A stretch of DNA of 64,000 nucleotides, taken from NCBI GenBank assembly GCA_014529385.2, contig CM043943.1, positions 156,546,747 through 156,610,746 of the forward strand, given 5' to 3'. The stretch comes from Adiantum capillus-veneris. Its lineage: Eukaryota > Streptophyta > Polypodiopsida > Polypodiales > Pteridaceae. The notes below the pieces were generated by a model. That model saw only the letters and a program-made list of their open reading frames with translations, had not been told where the DNA came from and ran no database searches. The translations under genes and the position numbers were made by a program. Below, piece by piece: positions 11,640 to 22,764 of this stretch (position 1 is the first letter of the stretch; each line of letters begins with the position of its first letter).

Positions 11640-13880
11640 GAGGAGAAAACACAGAGTACATTGGAGTGGATTGTTCTAAATAGCTAGACCCCAAGTTGAG
11701 TCGAATGATTTCTAGGTGTTTGGTCAAGAAAAAGTTGTTGAGGTTCCCAAGGTGTACAATGGAGATTGTGTTTTTGAGTTGGACCCTCTGCCGGATGGTG
11801 TTCCAAAAATGTTGGGGATGGATCAAAAGTATGACGGCCATTGTTGGGCTAAACCCGTTCATTCTAGAATGAATATCTGGCAATAGTCAAGAGAAGTAAA
11901 TGTGGCGGACATCTTATCTGCAAAATTATTTGTGCTCAATCAAAGTGATAAATGAACGGCCAAATGAGACTTCTTGGACTGGGAAGTTGAATACATCAAT
12001 TATGTCCATTGGTATGTTGAGTTTTGAATACGGAACTCTAATGTGTTTTCACTGCGGTCAAAGTCTAGTTCTGCTTCGAGAGTGTTCTTCCATTGTCTAT
12101 TACTTGCTCACTGAGGAAAACTGGACCCGGTTGCTCATCCACATCGGAATCCACAACCACCCTGTCGTAAAGGGAGTTTTGCGATTGGCAATACAGCGGA
12201 TGAGAGAGCTTGTGTCTCAGGTGGTGTCCGAATCTCCCACAATTGGACCTAGGCATTTGCAATTGAATCTTGCAAAGCAAATGGTGATGGGAGCAGTTGT
12301 TTAGAATAGCAATGAGCTTCTTTTTAGACTAGAGAAAATACGGCCATTGATCCATACCCAGAGGTGTTATTTTAGCTTCTTGACTCCTACTGCGTTACGA
12401 AATCTTAATGCTAACATCCATGTTTCTGCTATTCATCTCATATTTAAACAGTTGATGAGAGAAGCAACTACTGCACGGATTGGAGTTGGCGCAGAGTCTC
12501 AATTGCTTAGGTTGAAGAACACTTGCAGGTATATGTATTGCCGCGGCATGCTATTTCAAGGACAATCTTCAGAACGTGGTAAAAGATGTCACATATTCGA
12601 AATGTCGATCCATGGACCCGGATCTAGAGTCGAGCTGGTAAATAGAATGCGACAAGATGGGAATGGGGATTTACGAAGAAGCTGAGTTTGCTTTGATCAC
12701 GTGCGTAGAGTAGTGGGGTGGAAAACAATGGAAGCACATGTCTATGATCCCACGTAAGCCCTGTGAGGACAGCATCCAACTCCCTCTTTGCTCCTTTGTG
12801 GCAGTAAGTAATCTTTTATCTTTGCAGGATTCAAGACATGCAAACAATTTCCATCAGTGAGATGAAAGAAGAAGACATGCAAACACAAATCATGTTCTGG
12901 GAAATTACGAATGCGGTGTTGTTGGCCAATGGACATCTTCGAGCTGATTTTAGAGGATTCATGTAGATGAGGTAGGGGCAAATTGGAAATTTATTCGAGC
13001 TGTATTCAATGAAGGTCCTGACAATGTTATGGAAGGAAGAAAGAGCTCTTGCTTGTTTCATTGGGAGCAAAGCTTGCACGTTCACACCATGTAGTACGTC
13101 CATAAGAGTTTCCAAGATGAGCACAAAATGTATGTATGAATTTTGGCGTTGTGTAAGAAGCGAAGAAGAGGCAACCAGCTTGTACCAAAATATACGAGCT
13201 TGGTGGGCTTTTGAAAAAGTCTCTAACAGCAACTTGTTGCAAATGAATTGTTGGCTGAGCTGGTGGCATGTAATGTACCCTCACTAGAGAAAACACTTCG
13301 TTGGGGTAAACATTAGCAAACAATATTTGAGGGTGGATTTTATTTTGGTGCTGATATGGTGTCTCTAAATACAAATGTGTTGTAGGAAGTAGGACGATCT
13401 GACATATGTATTAACTACTAACCTCGATGAAACAAAGCACGTGAATTGGCTTGCACACAAGGACAACAAAGAAATGTTGAGCTTGTATGATGCATGCTTG
13501 TCTAACTTGTCAAACACTTTGCTTCAAAGTATAAAGTTGCTTGCCTTGCTAGAGCTCCTAGTATATGACCAGTAGAAAAGGGGAACAAACATGAATTCTT
13601 CAGAGTTGTAGGAATTGGAAACAAGAGGCTACATGGTACAGAACGCTGCAGTTAAGGAAACCAACAATGTGCGTTATCTACCAAGAGTGTCAATTGAAGC
13701 CTCCAAGAGAATTGAATCGGCAGTTACTATGGAGGCCAAGATTGTGCATCACACTATCATGAAGACAAGCATACATGAGAAATTTATGGTGAAAACATCT
13801 TCTTCACAAGTTCGGAGAGAGAGGTATGAAGTTCATATTGCAAGTAGCCCAATGTGTACATGTGGAGGAGTAGGGGATTA
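11640..13880 (+). pseudogene. Mutator-like (MULE) transposase relic, copy 1
   Basis: Plus-strand fragments in several frames read as a MULE transposase. An N-terminal part (11640-11850) aligns with 30815-31017, including YNGDC..ELD and KYDG. A WRKY/FLYWCH-like zinc part follows, with HIGIHNHPV (about 12140-12165) and then SPTIGPRHLQLNLAKQM. The catalytic region can be read near 12960-13110 as ANWKFIRAVFNEG, then SCLFHWEQSL. The end has VHIASSPMCTCGG (13830-13870), the start of a SWIM zinc finger that is cut off. At least six frame changes and several stops are present. Such proteins cut and paste DNA, and the SWIM and FLYWCH-like fingers are DNA-binding modules of the MULE/FAR1 group. Terminal inverted repeats were not located. 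Confidence 0.6.
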
Positions 13881-13950
13881 GAGGAAGCCTTTCTCAAAAA
13901 ACTCAACAAATGATTATATTTTTGAAAAAGCTTTCTCTATGCTTGTTTTA

Positions 13951-14490
13951 GTGTGTCAAGGCAAAAAGATGAATAAGCTCTCTCTTTGCACTTTGTAGCA
14001 CCTACTTAGGACAACCATAGTGATTATTATGTTCACAAAAAAGCCAAAATTAGCATCTGCCACACAAGAAACGAAAAACAGACAAGTTTTTACCCCCTCT
14101 TTCCCTATATATGATTTGCTCTATGACAACAAGTAAACAATACACATTTATTTATTTTTAGACTTTTCATAGGTGTGCAGAGAGTGGCTGACCACTAACA
14201 ACATTGTCAACAAAATGTCTCAGTGTGTTGAGGCAAAAAGATGGAAAATCTCTCTTTTTGCTCTACGTAGCACCTACTTAGAAAGACCATATTTATTTAT
14301 TTATGGTCACAAAACAGTCAAAATCAACAACATATACCCAAGGAAAAAAATAGACAAGTTTGTACACCCTCTTTCCCTTCACATGATCTGTGCTGCGACA
14401 AGCAAAAAGCATTCTTTACAAGTATTTGTGAGCAAATAGAACACATTTAATAATTCTTAGATTGTTCAAAGCATGCGAATACAATGGCTG
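13951..14490. repeat. Imperfect tandem repeat, period about 272 bp
   Basis: Two diverged units begin GTGTGTCAAGGC (13951) and GTGTGTTGAGGC (14223). Each contains GCAAAAAGATG, a GTAGCACCTACTTAG block, CCCTCTTTCCC and GTGGCTGACCAC or its variant. No coding signal. It may be the terminal region of the preceding transposase element. Confidence 0.7.
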
Positions 14491-14540
14491 ACCACAAAAA
14501 CATTTGCTGCATAATGCGAGGTATCTTTGTTGCTAGGCTA

Positions 14541-14834
14541 CTATATGGGATGGGTTGGTGGATCTAGTTCCACAATGTTTGTATGCGGCTCCACAAGAGA
14601 TGTTGCCTTGAGGTAACGCTCGACTTCATCTGCTACTCTCTTATCTCGCTCTTGAATCTCTCTCAAGCAATGTGCTTGCATCTTTAATACATTGTTCAGT
14701 CTATTGGAGACATCCTCATTGCTCTCAAACATTGTCATCATGCGGCCCATTTGGCTACTCATTAAGGCTAATGCACCGCAATCACCCCCATATTGAACGA
14801 CAACATCGTTCTCATTGGTGTATTGTGTAGGCAA
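14541..14834 (-). pseudogene. Last exon of copy B, coiled-coil tail
   Basis: An open frame from TQYTNENDVVVQYGG to the stop at 14541. The middle has SSQMGRMMTMFESNED, and the second half (CLREIQERDKRVADEVERYL) has heptad spacing suggesting a short coiled coil. The same exon in copy A (7320-7143) is recognisable over about 45 residues and then cut by the gypsy LTR. Confidence 0.55.
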
Positions 14835-14949
14835 CTACCAAAGGAACCAATGCCCACGTTCCATACCCCGTACACAACAATTTTATGTCAAAGGATTCAG
14901 TAACCTGAAACACAAAAAGTATACTTAGAGCCAAAAAGAGACAGACTGT

Positions 14950-15300
14950 ACCTCACATTGGTGCCCCGTCCTCCTCGTGTCCAATCATCTTCTTGCAGAG
15001 AATTGTACCAAGCATCATCTAACGGAATGTCAATGGCCTCTGTAGTCCAAGTCTGCTCTTTTCTCATAGCTGACACCAACAATGTGCACACGGTTCTACT
15101 CTTTGTCTTGCAAATAGGTGTCTTACACACAACCACATTCGAGTGATCTTCTCGCCATCCAATAGCTGATGCCATTTCATGCACCATTCCATAATTACCT
15201 GACATACAAACAACCACAAAAGCACCTCCGTCATCGGATGTTGCCAATGCAAGACGTGCGAGCCCCAAAATGGCATACTTCCATCTTGTTCCAATCCGGG
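14950..15300 (-). pseudogene. Copy B segment resembling a Rossmann methyltransferase half
   Basis: The frame reads WKYAILGLARLALATSDDG, then GAFVVVCMSGNYGMVHEMAS, then IGWREDHSNVVVCKTPICK. The pattern (helix, GG.hhhh strand, helix, Gh strand, K) resembles the later half of N4-cytosine/N6-adenine DNA methyltransferases. A DPPY-type catalytic motif was not found. The only candidate is SDPPL at about 7985-7972 in copy A. ParB-methyltransferase fusions are known in bacteria and phages, which makes the pairing with the DGNHR motif notable. This remains a weak, by-eye similarity. Confidence 0.3.
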
Positions 15301-15337
15301 ACTTATGTTTCAGACAACCCATACACTGGCACGTTTG

Positions 15338-16444
15338 TGTGAGTGCGCGAATGCGGTGCGTGGATGTGTGCATGTGCGGCGAGTGAGAAGGGGAGAGAGA
15401 GGGAGTACACAGGATGTGGGTGGAGCTCCCAAATCTCACCGTATGAGCACAGTGTGAGAATGAGTGAGAGCTCCTTATTCTTTGTATGTATAAAGAATAA
15501 GGAGATAAATGTGGGCGGTCGGACACTAGCCGGTAGACACAGGCAAAGCACCATGAGGCACACCACCTTTACCTAACATTCTCCCACTAAAGGCTGTGTG
15601 CTGATAAGTGGCGAGAAGATTGCTCTCAAGAGAGCTCACGAGCACGTGAAAGTGCTCGCCAAAATGCATGTATAATGGGCATCAACCATGCACCATAATC
15701 ATATGCAAACCCATTCGCAAAGACCATGAATCCAAGCACAAAATCACTACCAAAGTATCCTGTGAAAACCTGTGAAAGAAGCTCCACGTGTGTGCTCCAC
15801 AAACCGTGTCTCTCAAGAGACCGCTTCAATGGTGTGTAAATGCCTTTGTACTTCATTGCCCAAATCTACCAAAAACCCTCAAACCACAAGCTCTGCACAA
15901 GCTGAAATTGCATCTTCAGCTAAGAATTTATGCATCTAACTTCGAGCACCTGCTGTGCTTCCTAAAGTGCATCAAACTCGCACACTATGCGAAAACAAAA
16001 AACCTGCAATTTCTGTATACAGTTAGTCTGAGCTGAATATTAGCAAAACGGTAAGGAATTTGCAAAAAGTTTCTTCTGCAAAGTTGTAGACCACGTTGAA
16101 ATGGATGGGTTAATGAAACAAAATTCTCAAATTTGCATTTTACAAGGAGAAAAATGAATCTAAAAATAGTGCTGCTGCGCACACAGTTTTTAGGGCAGCA
16201 CCTTCACTTACAATCTTTCACACTGTCTTCTAAGCTTCCACAAGAGCATACATCACTCTCAGCTGAGCTCACAAGCTCCCATTGCATTCTCACAAAGCTT
16301 TCAATATTTCTTGATCTCTCCAACGCCAAGAGCGAGCAAGCTATTGCCTCAAGGCTCTCGAAGCCGTCGTGCTCTCCGCGATCACCATATGCTCTGATAC
16401 CAATTGTGAGTGCGTGAATGCGGTGCGCGGTTGCGTGCGTGTGT

Positions 16445-16476
<32 letters not shown>

Positions 16477-16614
16477 TACACATGATGTGGGTGGAGCTCC
16501 CAAATCTCACTGTATCAGCACAGTGTGAGAATGAGTGAGAGAGAGAGGGAGTACACATGATGTGGGTGGAGCTCCCAAATCTCATTGTATCAGCACAGTG
16601 TGAGAATGAGTGAG
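15338..16614 (-). mobile_element. Small non-autonomous LTR element (TRIM-like)
   Basis: Minus-oriented. The left (3') LTR at 15338-15578 begins TGTGAGTGCGCGAATGCGG and ends CCTAACA. It is followed by a polypurine tract read on the minus strand (CCTTTAGTGGGAGAA). The right (5') LTR starts at 16405 (TGTGAGTGCGTGAATGCGG) and is preceded by a primer site GCTCTGATACCA (16391-16402), the complement of TGGTATCAGAGC. The right LTR contains an internal tandem duplication (about 16470-16614) and loses its end at 16614. The 0.8-kb interior has no gag or pol signal. The element splits the exon series of copy B. Confidence 0.65.
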
Positions 16615-17289
16615 AGGCATGCAATATTCCTGTTTCTAGACCTGTGGCAAAGTCTACCACCTCCTCTGCAGACATCTCACTTCTTTTTCTTGAACAACAA
16701 GACTATATTAACAAGTTGAATTATCAAGATATGATTGTTACAAACATCAATAGAACGCACATTTTTCTTTCATTCTAGCCTCTCTTTGAGATCCAAAGGA
16801 GCAAACAGACTATTCTATCTGCATAACAAAGAAAAATTGTTTGGTGAAATTGCACTAACACAACGGTGACGATGCTGATAAATAGAGTGTTTTCAAATCA
16901 CGGAATGATAGTACTTGTGAAGTTGTAGCCCTCCCTGTGAGGCAGATGAACACTAGACTCTACTGTTGTGGACACTTCTACACCTGCACATGCTCTTTCT
17001 TCTCTTTCACGCATTCCGTCGTTGTGTGCTTTTTCCTTGCTTATTGGGAAACATCCCTCATCATACTCCAAGAACCAAAGCAAGTCTGGGTAGACTCTTC
17101 CCTTGAAGTTGCGGGCAACTTGCAAAAGGTTGAAATCTAGTTTACTAATCTCCAACAATTTTTGCAAGCTGGCAACACCTCTGATGTTGAATTTACGCTT
17201 TCTCAACCATCTGATACATTTTACAAAATCACAAGTACTTAACAATAAGTTCTTCTAAAAGCAATTGAATAAATTGATCTAACCTACAA

Positions 17290-18161
17290 AGGCATCTTTT
17301 TCCTGCATCCACCAATGCTTTGACCACCTCTGATTGAGTTCCCTTCTTCATTAGAGCCAGCTGATAAGCGAAGCTCTTTCCTCTATGAGTAAGCTTGGCA
17401 CCATCGATGAACGAATCAATGTCTAGACCAAGCATAGAGCTCAAATGTATACTCCGGATGTTGCTTTGTACGTTCCATGCTTCTCTTGCAATTGACGCCC
17501 AAAAAAAACCTCAATCCGCAACCACTCCCTAAACACACCTAACTCTCCTGGGTTGTGAAAACATCTATCATTACAATTTAACCCCATGCGAAGCCAAATA
17601 GGTAGACTGTTAAGGTGATGTTCAAATGTGTTCACCTGTCTGTGGTATGTCCAAACTCTTAACGTCTGTTTGGTCTGTTGAAGCCATTGCACGGAGAATG
17701 AATGTTTTCTTCACAGGTAGAAGATCTGCACATGCCAGCCCGTACAATCTTTCCTCTGTTAGCCACTTTGGGCAGCTGGTCCACTCGATTGTTTGTAATG
17801 TACTGCATTGAGACCAACAAGGATCAATTCCATACTTTAGTGCATGACAAATCAAAACAACATACCTCCACCAATCATCTCCTAATGCTGGATCAACAAT
17901 GGCCGACGCATGTTTTGTTATTTTTATGGACGGTGCATCTGTTTCAAAGAATGCTTTTTTGTAATTGCTTTGAAACTCTGAAGGAAGCATTCTATCCTTC
18001 TCGGCAATGATCTTTTTCAATGCAAGAGTGTACTTTTCCCGCATGTATTGCAGTACTGATAAATAAACTTTACGAAATGCAATATCTAATGTAAACTTGT
18101 GTAAAAAAATCACATTGGCACTCACATGATGTAGTAGTTGTGACATTAGAGCCACAGACAC
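17290..18161 (-). pseudogene. Central exons of copy B
   Basis: Two blocks. 18161-17622 is open for 179 codons, probably including an unspliced intron at its start. It contains YTLALKKIIAEKDRMLPSEF, ALGDDWWRYVVLICHALKYG and PKWLTEERLYGLACADLLP. 17560-17290 contains GELGVFREWLRIEVF, then HRGKSFAYQLALMKKG and DAGKRCLCR. Both blocks have clear counterparts in copy A, which shows they were coding in the ancestor. No family recognised. Confidence 0.5.
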
Positions 18162-18599
18162 ATTATACCATGCTTTTCTCCCTACTTTCTTATCAATGTC
18201 TACCTACATCCAACTGTAGACAACACATGGCAATTTCTCCATGATTGCCTCCTTCAAAGCAAGCCCCATTTCTCGCACCATCCATAACATATCAGTGTAA
18301 GATGTTGCCACGAATCCCGTCTCATTTAATCTACATTAGATCAACAAGCATAGGATGATAGCATTATGTATTATAAAGTCAATACTTGATGCGAACCTCC
18401 CTCGAGGTACTTACTTGTTTATACGCATCACTATGCTCAGCATGTCAGTCTCATTTGTAGAGTCTATCGCCACAAGCTCGACACGAACCCTTGGATGCAA
18501 ATCAATATCTTTTTCATAGGCTATGTTGCAATCTCACAAGGAATTTACTCCCCGATCAATCCCAAAATACGCATTCAAGTTAACCACATAGAGAACCAA

Positions 18600-18845
18600 A
18601 CTTACTCTCTTTAAGAAATTCCATCCAAGCGACCAACCTATGGTTCCCATCCCATGTATATAACATTTTTCCACAAAGGTCACCCCAACATGTGTCTTTG
18701 ATTTCAGCCTCAAACTCTTCATTGACCATTCGTCACAATGGATCCCATTTTTGAATGATTGTGCCGTCAACATCCACGCTAGGATGGCTTGGTGCATCGA
18801 TAGAGCATATGAAGGATCCCTTGGGCTCATAATATCCTCCAACAA
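18600..18845 (-). pseudogene. ParB-like exon of copy B (DGNHR intact)
   Basis: In one frame the minus strand reads EEFEAEIKDTCWGDLCGKML followed by YTWDGNHRLVAWMEFLKESK. DGNHRLVAW fits the DG.HR..A core of ParB/sulfiredoxin-fold proteins, where the Asp, His and Arg line a nucleotide or metal site. The upstream part of the exon has one frame slip relative to copy A. The following exon (about 18500) supplies HPRVRVELV. The residues are conserved while the surroundings decay, so the ancestor probably used this site. Confidence 0.45.
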
Positions 18846-19399
18846 AAAGGTATCTGCTAGTGGCTAAAGACACTTATAATCCCAGCTTACTTGTCTTGCT
18901 TTCTCAAGTTTCAACAATCAGCAAAGAGGAACCCATGGCAACGAAGTTTCATGCTCTACCTGCACCTGCAACAAGCAAATTATGTCCAAATCCTCGTTCC
19001 ACATTAGTTGTTGCATAATTTCAATACAAAGATCAACTCCACACCTTCAAATTCCCAAGATGCTTGGACAACATATCCTGTCATACAGTGGCATCCTCGT
19101 TAATGGGAAATTCCCCACCGGCACTGGCCTCTATTGTCATTGATATCCTCATCCGAGCTGACATCTTTCACAAACCGAGAAGATGTCCCTTGCTGCACTT
19201 TTGTCTTACCCTTCGCAACCTTCTTAGCTTTTCCACTATTGAAACAGGTGGAGATGGGACAACACTAACCGGTTGGCTACTAAAGTGACTGACAATAGCT
19301 GATGGTGAATTTTGTGTTGGTTTTGTCCTTGCAGTCTTGGTGACCCACTATTTAATAAAATATAAAGCCAAGATCATTCAACAAGTTAATTCATTTCAG

Positions 19400-19690
19400 A
19401 TGTACAAACAACATTCTCCACTTAGAGGATATCGATGACAAGGCCTTAGAAAAATAAAATAGAAAATTACCAATTCACTTCTAGGCCATGCAATAAAACT
19501 GTTCTTTGCCCTTTTCAAAGTAGTCATCTCCTCATTCCCAGAAGGGACATGAGGCAAAGGAGCGTCCTTCCCTTCGTACACCTAAAGCACGGCAACGGAA
19601 AAGCACCCAGCTGGCATTCTGCTGCCATGAAGCTTGGCCAAATTTCCATCTTCTACCTTAGATAGTAATGCAAATATAGACACTCTGCAA
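19400..19690 (-). pseudogene. First recognisable exon of copy B, LHG...WP module
   Basis: Read on the minus strand: DGNLAKLHGSRMPAGCFSVA, a stop, then VYEGKDAPLPHVPSG and SFIAWPRSELV. Copy A has the same module at 11040-10790 without the stop. The pattern resembles a module seen in some plant transposon-linked proteins (DUF8039-like); I hold this only weakly. Confidence 0.4.
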
Positions 19691-19699
19691 TTTCAACCA

Positions 19700-20046
19700 A
19701 AAGAAAATAACTATCTCTGGTATATGATGGGCTCTCTCACTCTCTTCCTTCCTCACACTCAGCCTTAATGTAGAGCTTTAAGAAGGAAGAGAGCTTTAGA
19801 AAGGAAGAGGGCCTCAGATCATTGTACTACAAGTTGTAAGGTCTTGTCCCGATAATCTGTGAAAGATAAAATTTACATCTTCCAGGCTACCACAGTTGGC
19901 ATGCATGCCAAGAAGAGTATTTCCAATGCTTGTTTTCAAGCCATAGCCATTCTCTACAATTAGGGCCTTCCTGACATGGCTACTGTTAAACTAAATTGCT
20001 ATCAGTGTTTCCCTGATTCACTATCTATCCCTCCCTCTTTTACATG

Positions 20047-20064
<18 letters not shown>
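19700..20064. other. No gene seen
   Basis: CT-rich segments (19735-19760, 20049-20088) and otherwise unstructured AT-rich sequence. This would be upstream flank of copy B if the gene were complete. Confidence 0.5.
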
Positions 20065-20093
<29 letters not shown>

Positions 20094-20223
20094 TATATTC
20101 AATATATCACCATCAAGCTTGTCATGTATGGTGAGCACCATACATAATGATGCTCACCATACATGACAAGCTTGATGGTGATATATTGAATATAAGAGAG
20201 AGAAAGAGAGAGAGAGAGAGAGA
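20065..20223. repeat. Perfect 73-bp inverted repeat (fold-back)
   Basis: Position p pairs with 40288-p. The arms 20065-20137 and 20151-20223 are exact reverse complements with a 13-base loop (20138-20150). The arms contain a CT/GA tract, then ATATTCAATATATCACC and CATCAAGCTTGTCATGTATG. Such a hairpin could be a fold-back or MITE-type element, a palindromic duplication, or a precursor of small RNAs. No coding signal. Confidence 0.9.
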
Positions 20224-20228
20224 CAGAG

Positions 20229-20300
20229 ATTGTCGGGAGGAATGATTGTCGGGAGAGGAATGATTGTCACGTACTTGAGCAAGGAATGATTGTCGGGAGA
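20229..20300. repeat. Short direct repeats, GGAATGATTGTCGGGAGA
   Basis: Three or four variants of the 18-mer GGAATGATTGTCGGGAGA occur within about 70 bases right after the fold-back. Confidence 0.7.
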
Positions 20301-20542
20301 GGAAGAGGCTATGGTGCTAGCACCTCAATTTAAACGTGTGAGCATTGCCATGAGCAGCAGGGGTGCAGTGAACTTGCAAGCTTGGTTCAACACGGTGGCA
20401 GAGGAGATTGGCTCGATATGGTGACATTGTGATAGAGGAGACACGAAGCAGGATCCACTTGGCATAAGGCTAGGGGAGCGGATGCCAGCTGTGCTCTCCT
20501 GAGCGCTAGCGCCTCACATCAACACGCGTTCAGCGATCAAAA

Positions 20543-20767
20543 ATGAGTAGTAGCTTCTTCACTTGGCGAGCAAAAATATCTGGGCCAGTGATCAACAATC
20601 TGACATCAAGATTTGTCGGCTACTCCATAGTAGAGCTAAAAAACAAAGTCACTATGCAGTTCTTGCAGGTGCCAGATAAAGAGAGGAAGATCGGGTATCA
20701 AAAGGCACTAAATGCGCTTAAAGACCGCCTCCCTAGCCGTCAACCCGAAGACTACTTCAGCGCATAA
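20543..20767 (+). CDS. Hypothetical ORF, possible N-terminal remnant upstream of the PPR pseudogene
   Basis: A 74-codon open frame beginning MSSSFFTWRAKISGPVINNL and ending with TAA. It lies 170 bases before the first PPR repeat and in the same orientation. No domain recognised. The start is rich in Ser, Arg and Phe, so an organelle-targeting leader is possible, but it may equally be chance. Confidence 0.2.
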   Translation: MSSSFFTWRAKISGPVINNLTSRFVGYSIVELKNKVTMQFLQVPDKERKIGYQKALNALKDRLPSRQPEDYFSA

Positions 20768-20938
20768 AGTTGTGTCAAGGGACGACACAGACAAGGAGGA
20801 AGGGAATGTTAGCAGCAAGCTAACCCAAACACCATTTTTTGGAGCTCTTATTGTAAGAACACTTTTTATTGCCAATTGATAGTGGGTTGCAATGTGTAGT
20901 ATGACTGCTCTCCATGGGAGGGAAACTGCGTCGATACG

Positions 20939-22120
20939 ATGCAAAGCTTAGGCCTTTTGCCAGATAGTGTGACCTATGCTTGCATCTTGAAATCTTGTGC
21001 CAGCTTAAAAGCACTTGATAGAGGTGTAAAGATTCATGATGAGATTGTGAGGCAAGGGCTGGTGCAAAATAATGTTGTGCTTGACACTTCTTTGGTTGAT
21101 ATGCATGCTAAATGCGGAGATGTTGCAAAAGCACAACAGGTGCTTGAAGAATTGCATGTGCGTGATGTGGTCGCCTATAATGCTATGATAATAGGATATG
21201 CGAAGCTGGGTGAAGCTGAGCAAGCATTGCGATGCTTCGCAGTGATGCATGATGAGGGGCTCTCTCCAAGTGCCATAACATTTTCTGGTGTCTTGAAAGC
21301 CTGTGGCATTCTCGGAGATATTCAACATGGGCAACACATACATAAAGAGATCATTCAATAGGGGTTGCTCTGGAATGATGTTGTGCTTGGTAGTGCTTTA
21401 GTCTAGATTTATGCGAAGTGCGATGCTCTCCAGAAAGCACGGGAAGTTCTTCAAGAGCTTTCACGCCGGGATGTTGTCTCGTGGAGCTCACTCATAGCAG
21501 GGTATGCACAAAAGGGAGAAGGCAACCAAGCATTGAAGTGTTTTGAACACATGCAGGATGAAGGCATCTTCCCTGATGCAGTGACCTATGCGTGCGACTT
21601 AAAAGCCTGTGCCAATGTAGGAGCATTGAAAAAAGGGGAAGAAATTGACAAAATTATAGCTAAAGGGGGTTGCTTCAAAATAACTTTTTGCTCGGGTCTG
21701 CTCTGGTGGATATGTATGCCAAGTGTGGAGTTCTTACAAAGGCGCAAGAAGTGCTTGAGGAACTTCTTTTCCCCGATGAAGTCTGCTATAATGCCCTCAT
21801 TGCAGGGTATGTCCAACATGAGCAAGGTGAAGATGCAATCAAGTGCTATGAAAAGATGCGACATGTGGGATTCTCTTCAACCGCAGTAACTTTTTCTTCT
21901 CCTTGAAAGCCTGTGTAGCAGCATGGGAGCTGTGGACAATGGGGAAAAGATCCATGATGAGATTGCAAAGCAGGGACTACTCGCCAATAATGTAGTACTT
22001 GGCACTGCTTTGGTAGATATGTATGTGAAATGCAGCACGCGTGCAAAAACACAAGAAACAATCAATAAGCTCCCTCTTGATTGTATCACCTACTCGCTCT
22101 TCTTTCGTTGTATTCAAATT
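20939..22120 (+). pseudogene. Pentatricopeptide repeat (PPR) protein, 5' part of pseudogene
   Basis: About nine PPR motifs of the P-L-S style. Typical lines are GLLPDSVTYACILKSCASLK, KIHDEIVRQGLVQNNVVLDT, SLVDMHAKCGDVAKAQQVLE and RDVVAYNAMIIGYAKLGEAE. PPR proteins bind organellar RNA and guide editing, splicing or stability. The frame is broken by TAG at 21359 and 21404, a one-base gain in a G run near 21664-21669, and a further shift near 21895-21920. The repeats fade by 22120. The C-terminal part lies beyond the copia insertion at 28020-28365. The repeat wording resembles that of fern PPR families, which is an impression and was not searched. Confidence 0.85.
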
Positions 22121-22341
22121 TATGTAGATTCCTTCACACATTTCTCCTAATGGTCCATTGTGCTTTGTCTGCACACTAGCGAGCAAAATAACCAAGTTTT
22201 GAACCTCAATGCATCACGAAATGACAGTTTCAATTGATGTGTTAACCATCCTAACTCAAATGGTTTCATGCCTACGACCGGCACTGCACCTTTTATAAAA
22301 AAAGCCTCTTGTCCTGGCATACACTCCTCAGACCAACCCTA

Positions 22342-22568
22342 TGAAGTCGCGGAGCGGAGCGTGGATCGACTCACACACACACACACAGAGATGCACAGAG
22401 AGCTTATACAGTACACAGTACGCAGAGAACTCTGTTTGAAGGGTTATCTCCCAAAACCTTATTATCCACAAAAAGTATAAGTGAGTATATACAAAGAGTT
22501 AGTATCGAGTGAGTTAGGCGGGCGGGCGGCCATATCCGTATAAGAGGCCACTTGCTTTAATCCCAACA
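22342..22568 (-). repeat. Copia 3' LTR
   Basis: 227 bp, TG...CA, 3' LTR of the minus-oriented copia. The left neighbour is CCCTA. Contains a (CA)n run and GGCGGGCGGGCGG. Confidence 0.95.
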
Positions 22569-22764
22569 ACCTCCCACTTAAAGTCCAATGTGGCACTTTA
22601 AGTAACTGTAAATCTACGAACATAAATGTACAAAGATTTACATGGCTGCCATCTATCCAATGCCCAATAATTAACTCACTACAATGCACAAAGCCCTCTC
22701 CTGGAAGTCCATTTGTGAGTAGATCAGCAGGATTGTCCTTGGTGTGGATCTTCAGTAGTTGTAT

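Larger units (their letters stand above)
14541..19690 (-). pseudogene. Degenerate multi-exon gene of unknown function, copy B (ParB-like motif, methyltransferase-like segment)
   Basis: Collinear with copy A and better preserved. Blocks in order on the minus strand: LHG...WPRSE module (19660-19455); basic linker ending GGEFPINEDAT (19350-19050); ParB-like exon (18845-18600); HPRVRVELV..DSTNETDML (18500-18410); LNETGFVATSYTDMLWMV (18330-18190); an acidic/aromatic block with DDWWRYVV and GLACADLLPVKK (18050-17640); WLRIEVFW..HRGKSFAYQLALMKK (17530-17290); CIRWLRKRKFNIRGV (17230-17100); EEVVDFATGLETGILHA (16670-16615); a small LTR element insertion; GGAFVVVCMSGNYG..VSAMRKE (15300-14950); and a coiled-coil last exon. 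Gaps between blocks look like introns. Stops and frame slips in several blocks suggest a pseudogene, although part of this may be intron sequence. No known family was recognised for the whole. Confidence 0.6.

Noticed and set aside
20065-20223. microRNA precursor
   Set aside because: Perfect 73-bp arms with a CT tract are not typical of plant miRNA; kept only as a fold-back, with small-RNA data needed.
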